From assembly GCA_016296165.1 (NCBI GenBank), contig JAEDJV010000142.1, forward strand, positions 1 through 6,332: a stretch of 6,332 bases of DNA, in the 5' to 3' direction. Every line of letters starts with the position of its first letter. Position 1 is the first letter of the stretch. Below the pieces are notes generated by a model that saw nothing but the letters and a program-made list of their open reading frames with translations, was not told the DNA's origin and did not search any database. Below are positions 1-6,332 of the stretch, piece by piece. Both the position numbers and the translations under genes were made by a program. This stretch comes from Oscillospiraceae bacterium (GTDB lineage Bacteria > Bacillota > Clostridia > Oscillospirales > Ruminococcaceae).

Positions 1-21
1 GCATAACAAGCGTGATAAACT

Positions 22-62
22 ACAGCTGTCAGGGAAAAATCTCTGGCAGCTGTTTAATTTTT
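22..62 (+). terminator. Intrinsic terminator of the upstream gene
   Basis: Positions 22-35 pair with 40-53 to give a 14-bp stem with two G-T (G-U) wobbles and an AAAA loop at 36-39. The right arm runs straight into a T-rich tract at 53-62 (TTTAATTTTT). This is a textbook rho-independent terminator for transcription arriving from the left. There is no matching A-rich tract on the left side, so it should act mainly on the + strand. It separates the unseen upstream gene from the BREX region. The 21 bases before it contain stop triplets but are too short to assign to a gene. Confidence 0.85.
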
Positions 63-83
63 CGTTGACATAACAAACTTTAG

Positions 84-310
84 CTAAATGATTCTAATGC
101 TTGGCAATGGATAAATGAGTTTATAGGGGAGAATGATTCAATATTGTTTTTTAATGAAATTGATGAAAGAAAATCATTTTTGTTACGAAGCGGGAATGAT
201 TTGTTTGCTATTTTAAGCGAAACATATGGATTTGAGTTTTATGTAACTAATAGAAAGGCAACTTATTTATTAGCTTTTAATCATCATGATTATTTATATT
301 GCCTTGCACA
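84..310 (+). pseudogene. Fragment of an unidentified small protein gene (decayed)
   Basis: This frame is open from just after a TAG at 81-83 to a TAA at 450-452. From 84 to about 310 it reads like a genuine soluble protein, with well-spaced charged and aromatic residues, including the stretches AWQWINEFIGEND and RSGNDLFAILSETYGFEFYV. After about position 305 the composition changes to low-quality sequence rich in Cys, Ser, Ile and Leu that looks like translated non-coding DNA. The coding-like part has no in-frame ATG. The only usual start is a TTG at 144, which would discard the first 20 protein-like residues. The AGGGGAGA at 125-132 encodes Gly-Glu in this frame and sits 11 bases from that TTG. 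I infer a gene truncated at both ends, lying between the upstream terminator and the BREX promoter. I do not recognise the family; it has the feel of a small accessory or immunity-like protein, but that is a guess. An intact short gene using the TTG cannot be excluded. Confidence 0.4.
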
Positions 311-312
311 TC

Positions 313-358
313 CGATGACTGTTTTATCTCCGTGCAGATCGGCTAACAGTCAAAATCG
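313..358. repeat. Imperfect inverted repeat in the non-coding gap
   Basis: GACTGTT at 317-323 is the exact reverse complement of AACAGTC at 345-351. Outside these arms, CGAT at 313-316 pairs with ATCG at 355-358 across a 3-base AAA bulge. Inside the loop, ATCT (326-329) can pair with AGAT (336-339). The structure lies in the gap of about 135 bases between the end of the gene fragment and the BREX promoter. It has no T tract, so it is not a normal terminator. It could be a remnant of a small mobile element, an operator too far upstream to repress directly, or chance in AT-rich DNA. Confidence 0.35.
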
Positions 359-444
359 AGGATATACACCGTTTATTCTTTGTATTAATCACATAATTAA
401 CCGAGCATTTTTAATTTCGTCTTTGTTTAAAATCCAAAAACTCC

Positions 445-473
445 TTGCTTAAAGTAGCTTTTTATGCTATAAT
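445..473 (+). promoter_or_regulatory. Sigma-70-type promoter of the BREX operon
   Basis: The -35 element TTGCTT (445-450) and a consensus -10 element TATAAT (468-473) are separated by exactly 17 bp. TG at 465-466, one base before the -10 hexamer, makes it an extended -10 promoter. The -35 matches only its TTG half, which the extended -10 would compensate. Transcription would begin near 480, giving a leader of about 30 bases before the brxA start at 511. No strong dyad overlaps the promoter, so no repressor site can be named. No brxR-like regulator gene is present upstream in the window. Confidence 0.8.
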
Positions 474-499
474 ATTACTATGTATTTCTATATCTAAAC

Positions 500-503
500 G
501 GAG
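500..503 (+). promoter_or_regulatory. Ribosome-binding site of brxA
   Basis: GGAG lies 7 bases before the ATG at 511 and fixes that codon as the brxA start. The longer in-frame reading from TTG at 445 is excluded, because that TTG is part of the promoter -35 element and would be upstream of the transcript start. Confidence 0.75.
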
Positions 504-510
504 CAAAATA

Positions 511-1113
511 ATGATCACTTCAACCTACAGTTCCGGCATTGTTTCAGAGGCATGCTGGTTCATCGAATTTAAAGAATACCTTAAGATGCTGCATAACGGG
601 GCATCTGAGGATGAAATAAAAAAAGAGTTTACAGATAACAATTTCACAGGTGCGCCTAACGAATACCGGGCACAGAGAAATTACGGTTATCTTAAGAAAA
701 GAGTAAGTTCTATGGATGAAAAAGCAATAGAATTGTTTTTTAATCTTGATCTGAAAAATCAGAAGCTTATAAATTTTATATGCATGATGAGAAGCAGCAG
801 GATACTTTTTGAGTTTGTAAACGAAAAATACAGAGAAAAAATAATTCTCGGAGCTGAATATCTTGAACCATCAGATATCAATATTTTCTTCAAGGATAAA
901 GAACTTCAGTGTGATGATGTTGCAGAGTGGAAAGATGCAACAAAGAAGCGTCTTAAAGGTTGCTTTATAACCATGCTTACTGAATCAAATCTTCTTATGG
1001 AACGGGATAAAAAGAGAGTGATTACGCCTCCGGTTATTGATATTTTACTTGAAAAATATCTGGAGGGAAACGGGGAATCTGATATTATAAAAGCATTAAC
1101 AGGGGTGTACTGA
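511..1113 (+). CDS. brxA: BREX protein BrxA (DUF1819 family)
   Basis: This is a 200-residue protein of the BrxA/DUF1819 family, the usual first gene of type 1 BREX operons. The N-terminus carries the family's YS-x-G element (YSSG, residues 6-9), followed by a helical FIEFKEYLKML segment and a basic region with YLKKR at 60-64, matching the family layout. The C-terminus has the conserved stretch VITPPVIDILLEKYL from residue 170. The length is normal for the family. BrxA proteins are small helical proteins reported to bind DNA and compared in fold with NusB; their exact role in phage exclusion is unclear. The protein is predicted cytoplasmic, with no signal peptide or membrane segment when read from the ATG at 511. 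The hydrophobic stretch seen from the TTG at 445 is translated promoter DNA. The stop is followed after two bases by the brxB start, so translation is probably coupled. Assignment rests on recalled family motifs plus gene order. Confidence 0.9.
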   Translation: MITSTYSSGIVSEACWFIEFKEYLKMLHNGASEDEIKKEFTDNNFTGAPNEYRAQRNYGYLKKRVSSMDEKAIELFFNLDLKNQKLINFICMMRSSRILFEFVNEKYREKIILGAEYLEPSDINIFFKDKELQCDDVAEWKDATKKRLKGCFITMLTESNLLMERDKKRVITPPVIDILLEKYLEGNGESDIIKALTGVY

Positions 1114-1115
1114 TT

Positions 1116-1697
1116 ATGACATTACTCGAACAGAGACTTGATAAACTTGAAGATGAAATAAAGAAGCCTTCATTCAGACAGAACAGGGGACTCAGCAATG
1201 AGGTAGGTTACTATATTTTCGACTATCCTGCCGAGGATGAACTGAATGTAAGAAAAAGAATTGAATATATAAAAAACAAAAACGACTCTTCCTCTGATGA
1301 ATACACAATACAGGTATTCGATCTTTATGAAATAATGATTGAAATTCTTAAGAGCAAAGGCAGACTTGAGAAGTGCTTTGATCTTGAAAAGAGCAAAGGA
1401 TTTGAAAAAGTCAGTCATGGAATATCAAGCCTCCTTCAGGTCAATTCAACTGACGGACTCATAATAAAATACATTGAAGAACGACTTAAGGAAAAATCGA
1501 TTGTATTTATCACAGGTATTGGCAAATGCTATCCGATAATGCGTTCTCATACAATACTTAATAATCTTCACCTGGTTATAGACTATGTTCCGGTTGTTAT
1601 GTTTTACCCGGGAAAATACACCGGACAGGAACTTGTGTTGTTTGACGGTGAAATAAAAGATGATAATTACTATAGGGCGTTTAAAATAGTGGAATAA
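1116..1697 (+). CDS. brxB: BREX protein BrxB (DUF1788 family)
   Basis: This is a 193-residue protein of the BrxB/DUF1788 family, the usual second gene of type 1 BREX. The family signatures are all in the C-terminal half: FITGIGKCYPIMRSH at about residues 131-145, then ILNNL, then PVVMFYPGKYTGQ at 159-171, and the closing DDNYYRAF at 182-189. The N-terminal half is charged and helical, starting with the typical LEQRLDKLEDEI. No catalytic motif is apparent, and the biochemical role of BrxB is not established, though it belongs to the core gene set needed for defence. AGGGG at 1101-1105, inside the end of brxA, lies 10 bases before the ATG and supports this start. The gene is complete, of normal length, and sits between brxA (2-base gap) and brxC (13-base gap). 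Confidence 0.9.
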   Translation: MTLLEQRLDKLEDEIKKPSFRQNRGLSNEVGYYIFDYPAEDELNVRKRIEYIKNKNDSSSDEYTIQVFDLYEIMIEILKSKGRLEKCFDLEKSKGFEKVSHGISSLLQVNSTDGLIIKYIEERLKEKSIVFITGIGKCYPIMRSHTILNNLHLVIDYVPVVMFYPGKYTGQELVLFDGEIKDDNYYRAFKIVE

Positions 1698-1710
1698 GGG
1701 GATAAGAATA

Positions 1711-4700
1711 ATGATAATTAAAGATATATTTGAAAAGAAAATCGACAGAGATATACGCGGTGTTATTAAAGTCGATAAGGGCACAGGCACTACAGAAAAT
1801 GAGATATCTGAAAGAGAAGCCCTTGAAAAACAGGAACTTGAGGAATATGTTGTAACAAATGAACTTCAGAAGCATTTTGCTTCATTCTTCTACAATTACA
1901 AAAAGGGAATAACAGATAATACTGATAAAATGGGTGTGTGGATTTCAGGTTTCTTTGGAAGCGGTAAATCTCACTTTTTAAAGACTCTTGCACATCTTCT
2001 TGCCAATAAGGAAGTTGCAGGCAAAAGAGCTATTGATTATTTTAAAGAAGGAAATAAAATCTCTGATCCAATGGTTCTTGCAGACATGGAACTTGCAGCA
2101 AATACTTCTACAGATGTTATACTTTTCAATGTTGATTCCAAGGGTGAAAGCTCCGGTAAGCAGTCCAAGGATGCTATTGTAAATGTATTTTTAAGAGCAT
2201 TCAATGAAATGCAGGGATTCTGCGGTTCAGAACCGTTTATTGCTGACCTTGAGAGAAGGCTTGTAAACGAAGGCAAGTACGACGAATTTGTAAGAATATT
2301 TGAAGAAGAATCAGGAACTTCGTGGATTGAAGAACGAAACTCACCTATATTTATTCAGGATGAACTCTGTGCGGCACTTACTGGCGTAGGACTGATGAGT
2401 GAAGACGCAGCACGTAATTTCTGCGAGAAATCAACTGAACCATATTCGATAAGTATTGAAGATTTTTCAAAAATGGTTCAGAGCTACATAAAGAAAAAGG
2501 GTAACAATCATCATGTTGTATTTCTGGTTGATGAAATAGGTCAGTATATTGCTGATGATTCAAAGCTTATGCTTAATCTTCAGACAGTTACAGAAGACCT
2601 TGGTTCTGCATGTAAAGGTAAGGCATGGGTTATTGTTACCAGCCAGCAGGACATAGATTCTGTTACAAAAACAAAGGGAAATGACTTCTCCAAGATTCAG
2701 GGACGTTTTGATACAAGACTTTCACTTTCATCTGCAAATGCGGATGAGGTAATAAGAAAACGTATCCTTGAGAAAAATGAAACAGGTGCTCAGAGCCTTC
2801 GTGTATTATATGAGGCAAAGGGTACTTCAATAAAGAATAAGATTGAATTCAATGACGGTATAGAAAAGAAACTGTACTCTGATGCAGATAATTTTGCTGC
2901 TGTATATCCGTTTGTACCGTATCAGTTTAATCTTTCAGGCAGTGTATTAACAGCCATCAGAACATACAGCTCATCAGGTAAGCATATGGCAGATGGTGAG
3001 CGTTCACTTCTGGCATTGTTCAAGGAATCGGCAATGAGTATCAAGGATAATGAAATTGGCGCACTGGTTCCGTTTAATATGTTCTACGAGCCGATAAGAG
3101 AATTTATAGATCATTCTCACAGCATTGTTATCAAGAGAGCCTATGATAACGAATTTATCAATCCTGACCATGAGGAAAACTGCTTTGCTGTAAATGTTCT
3201 CAAGGTTTTGTTCATGATTAAGTATGTTAAGGAAATCAAGTCAAATGTTGAGAATATCACAAGCCTTATGGTTTCCCATGTTGACGAGGACAGACTTGAA
3301 CTGAAGAATAAGGTCGAAGCTGCTTTGAAGAGTCTTGTAAAACAGACCTGTGTTCAGAAGAGTGGTGAAAACTATGTATTCCTTACAAATGAAGAACAGG
3401 AAATTAACAGGGCTGTTGAAGCGCAGGCTATTGATCCGGCAGAAAAGACTTCAAAGATTTCAGAACTTATTTTTGACGGCATCTGTGATATTAAGAAATA
3501 CAAGCATCCTGCTTTAAATGGCAGATATTCATTTAATATCAATCTTATTGTAGATGACAAGCCGTACAAGGCTGTTCCAAACTGTCCGATTTCCCTGAAG
3601 ATTATTACTCCAAACAGCGGCGATTCTACAGATGAGATGACGCTTCGCCTTGCTTCCGGTCAGTCAAATTCAGTTATAGTTGCTCTTCCTGATGACAGAG
3701 CGTTTCTTGATGAACTGACACTTGCGCTTCAGATTGAAAAGTTTATTATAGCAGACTCATCAAACAGCGTCACCAAATACGAACACATCAAAGCTGACAA
3801 GAAAGTCGAACTTCGTGATCACAATGACAATGCAAAACTGTACTTGTCAGAATCGCTCCGTAACGCTGACATATATGTAAACGGAAGCACACTTCAGACA
3901 TCTGCAAAGGATCCAACTACAAGAATACTTGAAGCAATAGGAAAACTCGTTTCCAATACATACCACAAGCTTACCTACATTGATACAGCCATGGGTGAGA
4001 GTGATATAAACGAGCTTTTCAGCAAAAACAATCAGATTGCAATTGATGGAATGAGTGTTACCCCGAATCAGCTTGCCCTTAACGAGATGGAAAAGTATAT
4101 CAGCACAGTTCAGTCTCAGCACACAAAGATTTCCATGAAAACTCTTGCAGCTCATTTTTATGCAGCACCATACGGATTCAATGAAGCTGACGTTCAGTGG
4201 CTTGTTGCTAAGCTTTTTAAATCCGGTTCTATAGCGTTATGGGTTAATAATGAAGCTGTTACAGTTATAAACAGGACAACGCCTGAGATTATCCGATTTA
4301 TCACAAGAAAAGAATATCTTGAAAAACTGATGATTGAGAAAAAGGAAGTTGTTAATGAGAAATATGTTAAGGCAGCAAAGGAAGTTTCAAAAGAGCTTTT
4401 TGGTGTATCAATTACTTCAGATGATGATGACAGCATAATGGCTGATTTCCAGAGGTACGCAGGTAAGCTGAAAAATGATATTGATGTTCTTCTTGCAGGT
4501 TACACAGATGGTAAGCATTATCCTGGTAAAACTGTTCTTCAGGATGGAAAGGCAGTTATTAATTCTGTACTTGAATGCAGTTTCGCAAATGAATTCTATA
4601 AAACAGTATATGATAAAAAAGATGATATGCTTGATCTGGCAGAAGATATAGAGCTGGTAAAGAAATTCTTCGCAGGTGAACAGAAAAATATTTTTGACAA

Positions 4701-5343
4701 GGCTCTTGATTATCTGGCTATCTATGAAGAGAGTAAGATTTATATTGCAAATAAGGAGATTGAAGATACAACAGAGAGTATCAGCAAAATAATCAGGTCC
4801 GTAAATCCATATAATCAGATTCACCAGCTTCCTGGTCTTCTTGAAAAATTTGCAGAACTTAATGTTGCTCTTCTGAAGGAACTTGCTGAACCGATATTGA
4901 TCTCAATTGAGGAGGCAAAATCAAGAGTATTTGAGAAACTGGATGGAAGGCTCTGCAGGGAAAAACTCTCTGAAAAATATGTAAATGCTTTTGAGGAACT
5001 CAGAAGGAAAGCGAAAACCTGCAACAATGTTGCAAAACTGCAGAACATCAAAATTGAAGCTGATACTCTGAAGATTCGTTGTCTCGATGAGATCGACACT
5101 GAGGAAGCAAAGCTTATTCCAAAACCGCCTTTACCAAATAACGGTGGTGATTCTTCCGGTAGTGAAGATATTACTTCGTCTGTTGTAACAAAGAAACATA
5201 AGAATATAAGCATTAAGTCTCTTAATCACGAGGCAAGCTGGGAGATTGAAAGCGAAGCTGATATTGATAAATATCTTGAATCGCTCAGAAAACAGATAAA
5301 GTGTCAGCTTGAAGAGAATACCGTAGTTAGAATTGAATTCTGA
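1711..5343 (+). CDS. brxC: BREX P-loop ATPase BrxC
   Basis: This 1210-residue protein is the large P-loop ATPase of type 1 BREX (BrxC, related to PglY of Pgl systems). The Walker A loop is GFFGSGKSH with the key Lys86. The Walker B strand is VVFLVDE with Asp274-Glu275, followed by the family-typical IGQY. A WVIVTSQQDID strand (306-316) occupies the sensor-1-like position. The layout suggests an AAA+/ORC-like ATPase domain in the N-terminal third. The long middle and C-terminal parts are mostly helical and charged. A Pro/Gly/Ser-rich linker (about 1136-1153) precedes a short conserved tail with DIDKYLESLRKQI. It is cytoplasmic, and all visible ATPase motifs are intact, so the enzyme should be active. 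AAGGGGA (1696-1702) sits 8 bases before the ATG. BrxC is essential for BREX defence, but how ATP hydrolysis is used is unresolved. The length and motif order match the family and I see no frameshift. Confidence 0.95.
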   Translation: MIIKDIFEKKIDRDIRGVIKVDKGTGTTENEISEREALEKQELEEYVVTNELQKHFASFFYNYKKGITDNTDKMGVWISGFFGSGKSHFLKTLAHLLANKEVAGKRAIDYFKEGNKISDPMVLADMELAANTSTDVILFNVDSKGESSGKQSKDAIVNVFLRAFNEMQGFCGSEPFIADLERRLVNEGKYDEFVRIFEEESGTSWIEERNSPIFIQDELCAALTGVGLMSEDAARNFCEKSTEPYSISIEDFSKMVQSYIKKKGNNHHVVFLVDEIGQYIADDSKLMLNLQTVTEDLGSACKGKAWVIVTSQQDIDSVTKTKGNDFSKIQGRFDTRLSLSSANADEVIRKRILEKNETGAQSLRVLYEAKGTSIKNKIEFNDGIEKKLYSDADNFAAVYPFVPYQFNLSGSVLTAIRTYSSSGKHMADGERSLLALFKESAMSIKDNEIGALVPFNMFYEPIREFIDHSHSIVIKRAYDNEFINPDHEENCFAVNVLKVLFMIKYVKEIKSNVENITSLMVSHVDEDRLELKNKVEAALKSLVKQTCVQKSGENYVFLTNEEQEINRAVEAQAIDPAEKTSKISELIFDGICDIKKYKHPALNGRYSFNINLIVDDKPYKAVPNCPISLKIITPNSGDSTDEMTLRLASGQSNSVIVALPDDRAFLDELTLALQIEKFIIADSSNSVTKYEHIKADKKVELRDHNDNAKLYLSESLRNADIYVNGSTLQTSAKDPTTRILEAIGKLVSNTYHKLTYIDTAMGESDINELFSKNNQIAIDGMSVTPNQLALNEMEKYISTVQSQHTKISMKTLAAHFYAAPYGFNEADVQWLVAKLFKSGSIALWVNNEAVTVINRTTPEIIRFITRKEYLEKLMIEKKEVVNEKYVKAAKEVSKELFGVSITSDDDDSIMADFQRYAGKLKNDIDVLLAGYTDGKHYPGKTVLQDGKAVINSVLECSFANEFYKTVYDKKDDMLDLAEDIELVKKFFAGEQKNIFDKALDYLAIYEESKIYIANKEIEDTTESISKIIRSVNPYNQIHQLPGLLEKFAELNVALLKELAEPILISIEEAKSRVFEKLDGRLCREKLSEKYVNAFEELRRKAKTCNNVAKLQNIKIEADTLKIRCLDEIDTEEAKLIPKPPLPNNGGDSSGSEDITSSVVTKKHKNISIKSLNHEASWEIESEADIDKYLESLRKQIKCQLEENTVVRIEF

Positions 5344-5346
5344 TAT

Positions 5347-5352
5347 AGGGAG
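5347..5352 (+). promoter_or_regulatory. Ribosome-binding site of pglX with an out-of-frame ATG behind it
   Basis: AGGGAG at 5347-5352 is 10 bases from the pglX ATG at 5363, a workable spacing. A second ATG at 5356, only 3 bases from the site, opens a four-codon frame (MNNE) that ends at TAA 5368-5370, overlapping the first codons of pglX in another frame. The spacing favours 5363 as the real start. Confidence 0.65.
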
Positions 5353-5362
5353 AATATGAACA

Positions 5363-6332
5363 ATGAATAAAACATCCATAAAAAACTTTGCAATATGGGC
5401 ACGAAACAAGCTTATAGAAGAGATTACATATAAAGCAGGTCTGTATGGAATTACCGACGCTGGCATTGCACCGGAACTTCCTGCTTCAACTGATACAATA
5501 AAGTTCTATAATATCGGCACTAAGGAACCTGCAAAGGTTGAAGGCAAAGAGATTCAGATGAGAAATTCACTTGCAAAAGTGATTGAAAGAAAAGCGAAGG
5601 ATCTGAAGTACAAAGAAGCATTTGAGTATGTTGTTGAGGAAGTTGCATACACATGGTTCAACAGACTTATTGCGGTTCGGTTTATGGAAGTCAACGATTA
5701 TCTCCCTTCAGGTGTGAGAGTACTTTCTTCTGAAATATCCGGTAAAAAAGAACCTGATATGGTTTCGTCTCCGTTTGAAACTGATATTGATTTTACTGAT
5801 GCAGACAGAGAATATATGGCAAATCTTAAGGATGATGAGCTGTTCAGATTTCTGTTTATTAAGCAGTGCAACAAGCTTAATGAAGTTCTGCCGGAGTTGT
5901 TTGAAAAGACAGATAACTATACTGAATTACTGCTTACTCTTTCATTTACTGATACGGACAGTGTAGTATATCATCTTGTACATGACATTCCTGAAGATGA
6001 CTTTAACGTGGAAAAGGAAGGTCAGGTTCAGATTATCGGATGGTTGTATCAGTATTATAACACTGAGCCGAAGGATAAGGTTTTTGCTGCTCTTAAGAAG
6101 AATGTTAAGATCAGCAAGGAGAACATTCCTGCTGCGACACAGCTTTTTACTCCGGACTGGATTGTAAGGTACATGGTTGAGAACTCGCTGGGCAGGTTGT
6201 GGGTTGACGGACATCAGGACTTTGATAAGAGTGAGTGGAAGTATTATCTTGAAGAGGCTGAGCAGGAGGATGAGGTTAAGGCGAAGCTTGAGGAGATAAG
6301 GGCAGAGGCTAAGAATATTTCTCCTGAGGATA
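5363..6332 (+). CDS. pglX: BREX adenine-specific DNA methyltransferase PglX, N-terminal part
   Basis: The open frame runs from ATG 5363 off the right edge, giving 323 complete codons of a protein that is normally about 1,100-1,250 residues. Family signatures of BREX PglX appear in order: YTWFNRLIAVRFMEV at residues 96-110, QIIGWLYQYYN at 223-233, and IPAATQLFTPDWIVRYMVEN at 255-274. The last is the segment that leads into the S-adenosylmethionine-binding region in N6-adenine methyltransferases. The SAM motif and the catalytic NPPY-type motif would lie beyond the window, so activity cannot be judged. In type 1 BREX, PglX methylates adenine in a short non-palindromic site on host DNA and is also needed for excluding phage. 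The target site cannot be read from this part. It follows brxC by 19 bases in the same operon. No premature stop and no simple-sequence repeat tract of the kind behind phase-variable pglX is visible in this part. Confidence 0.93.
   Translation, partial: MNKTSIKNFAIWARNKLIEEITYKAGLYGITDAGIAPELPASTDTIKFYNIGTKEPAKVEGKEIQMRNSLAKVIERKAKDLKYKEAFEYVVEEVAYTWFNRLIAVRFMEVNDYLPSGVRVLSSEISGKKEPDMVSSPFETDIDFTDADREYMANLKDDELFRFLFIKQCNKLNEVLPELFEKTDNYTELLLTLSFTDTDSVVYHLVHDIPEDDFNVEKEGQVQIIGWLYQYYNTEPKDKVFAALKKNVKISKENIPAATQLFTPDWIVRYMVENSLGRLWVDGHQDFDKSEWKYYLEEAEQEDEVKAKLEEIRAEAKNISPED

Noticed and set aside
65..98. Possible promoter: perfect TTGACA at 65-70 with AATGAT at 87-92 or TCTAAT at 93-98
   Set aside because: The first -10 candidate is a poor match (4 of 6) and the second is 22 bp away, outside the normal spacing. 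Nothing intact lies downstream for it to drive apart from the gene fragment.
133..216. 27-codon frame from ATG 133 directly behind AGGGGAGA
   Set aside because: The spacing from the purine run to the ATG is nearly zero, the peptide looks like noise, and the region has better coding character in another frame.
451..461. AAAG-TAG-CTTT dyad between the -35 and -10 elements as an operator
   Set aside because: The arms are only 4 bp and do not extend, so it is expected by chance in this composition.
445..510. N-terminal extension of brxA from TTG 445, adding 22 mostly hydrophobic residues
   Set aside because: The TTG is part of the -35 box and lies upstream of the predicted transcript start. ATG 511 has a well-spaced GGAG and matches the family N-terminus.
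1170..1418. Minus-strand reading frames opposite brxB, brxC and pglX (for example 1170-1418, 3847-4155, 4417-4824, 4821-5213)
   Set aside because: They lie wholly antisense to genes with clear family motifs, have noise-like composition rich in Phe, Ile, Ser and Cys, and lack their own ribosome-binding sites or promoters that I can see.
5742..5747. Short A runs in pglX (also near 5380) as phase-variation tracts
   Set aside because: They are only about six bases long, which is common in AT-rich coding DNA and too short for a convincing slippage switch.
1..6332. CRISPR arrays, tRNA or rRNA genes, transposase genes
   Set aside because: No regularly spaced repeats, no cloverleaf-like or rRNA-like sequence and no transposase-like protein were seen on either strand.

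Overview
The window holds the first part of a type 1 BREX (bacteriophage exclusion) operon on the + strand: brxA, brxB, brxC and the 5' portion of pglX. The DNA is AT-rich, the ribosome-binding sites are strong and purine-rich, and the proteins are rich in Lys, Glu, Ile and Asn. This suggests a low-GC Firmicute, probably a gut or rumen Clostridia member of the Ruminococcus/Lachnospiraceae type. The taxon is inferred from composition only.

Layout. Positions 1-62 are the tail of an upstream transcription unit and end in a strong intrinsic terminator. Positions 84 to about 310 read like a piece of a real protein but have no convincing start and no natural-looking end; I treat this as a decayed gene fragment. 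Positions 310-444 contain no gene I can support, only an imperfect palindrome at 313-358. A near-ideal sigma-70-type promoter (TTGCTT, 17 bp, extended TATAAT) at 445-473 then drives the BREX operon. brxA (511-1113), brxB (1116-1697), brxC (1711-5343) and pglX (5363 to beyond the window end) follow with gaps of 2, 13 and 19 bases and no internal terminator, so they are almost certainly co-transcribed.

How the genes work together. In type 1 BREX, PglX is the adenine-N6 methyltransferase that marks host DNA at a short asymmetric site. BrxC is a large P-loop ATPase needed for defence. BrxA is a small DNA-binding protein and BrxB is a small protein of unknown activity. The remaining core genes of a complete system, pglZ (alkaline-phosphatase-like) and brxL (Lon-like protease/ATPase), would be expected downstream and cannot be seen here. 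The gene order brxA-brxB-brxC-pglX is the canonical type 1 order.

Novelty. The system is a recognised one. I found no evidence of an undescribed defence system inside the window. The less explained parts are the gene remnant and palindrome just upstream of the operon promoter, and the tiny overlapping reading frame at the pglX start.
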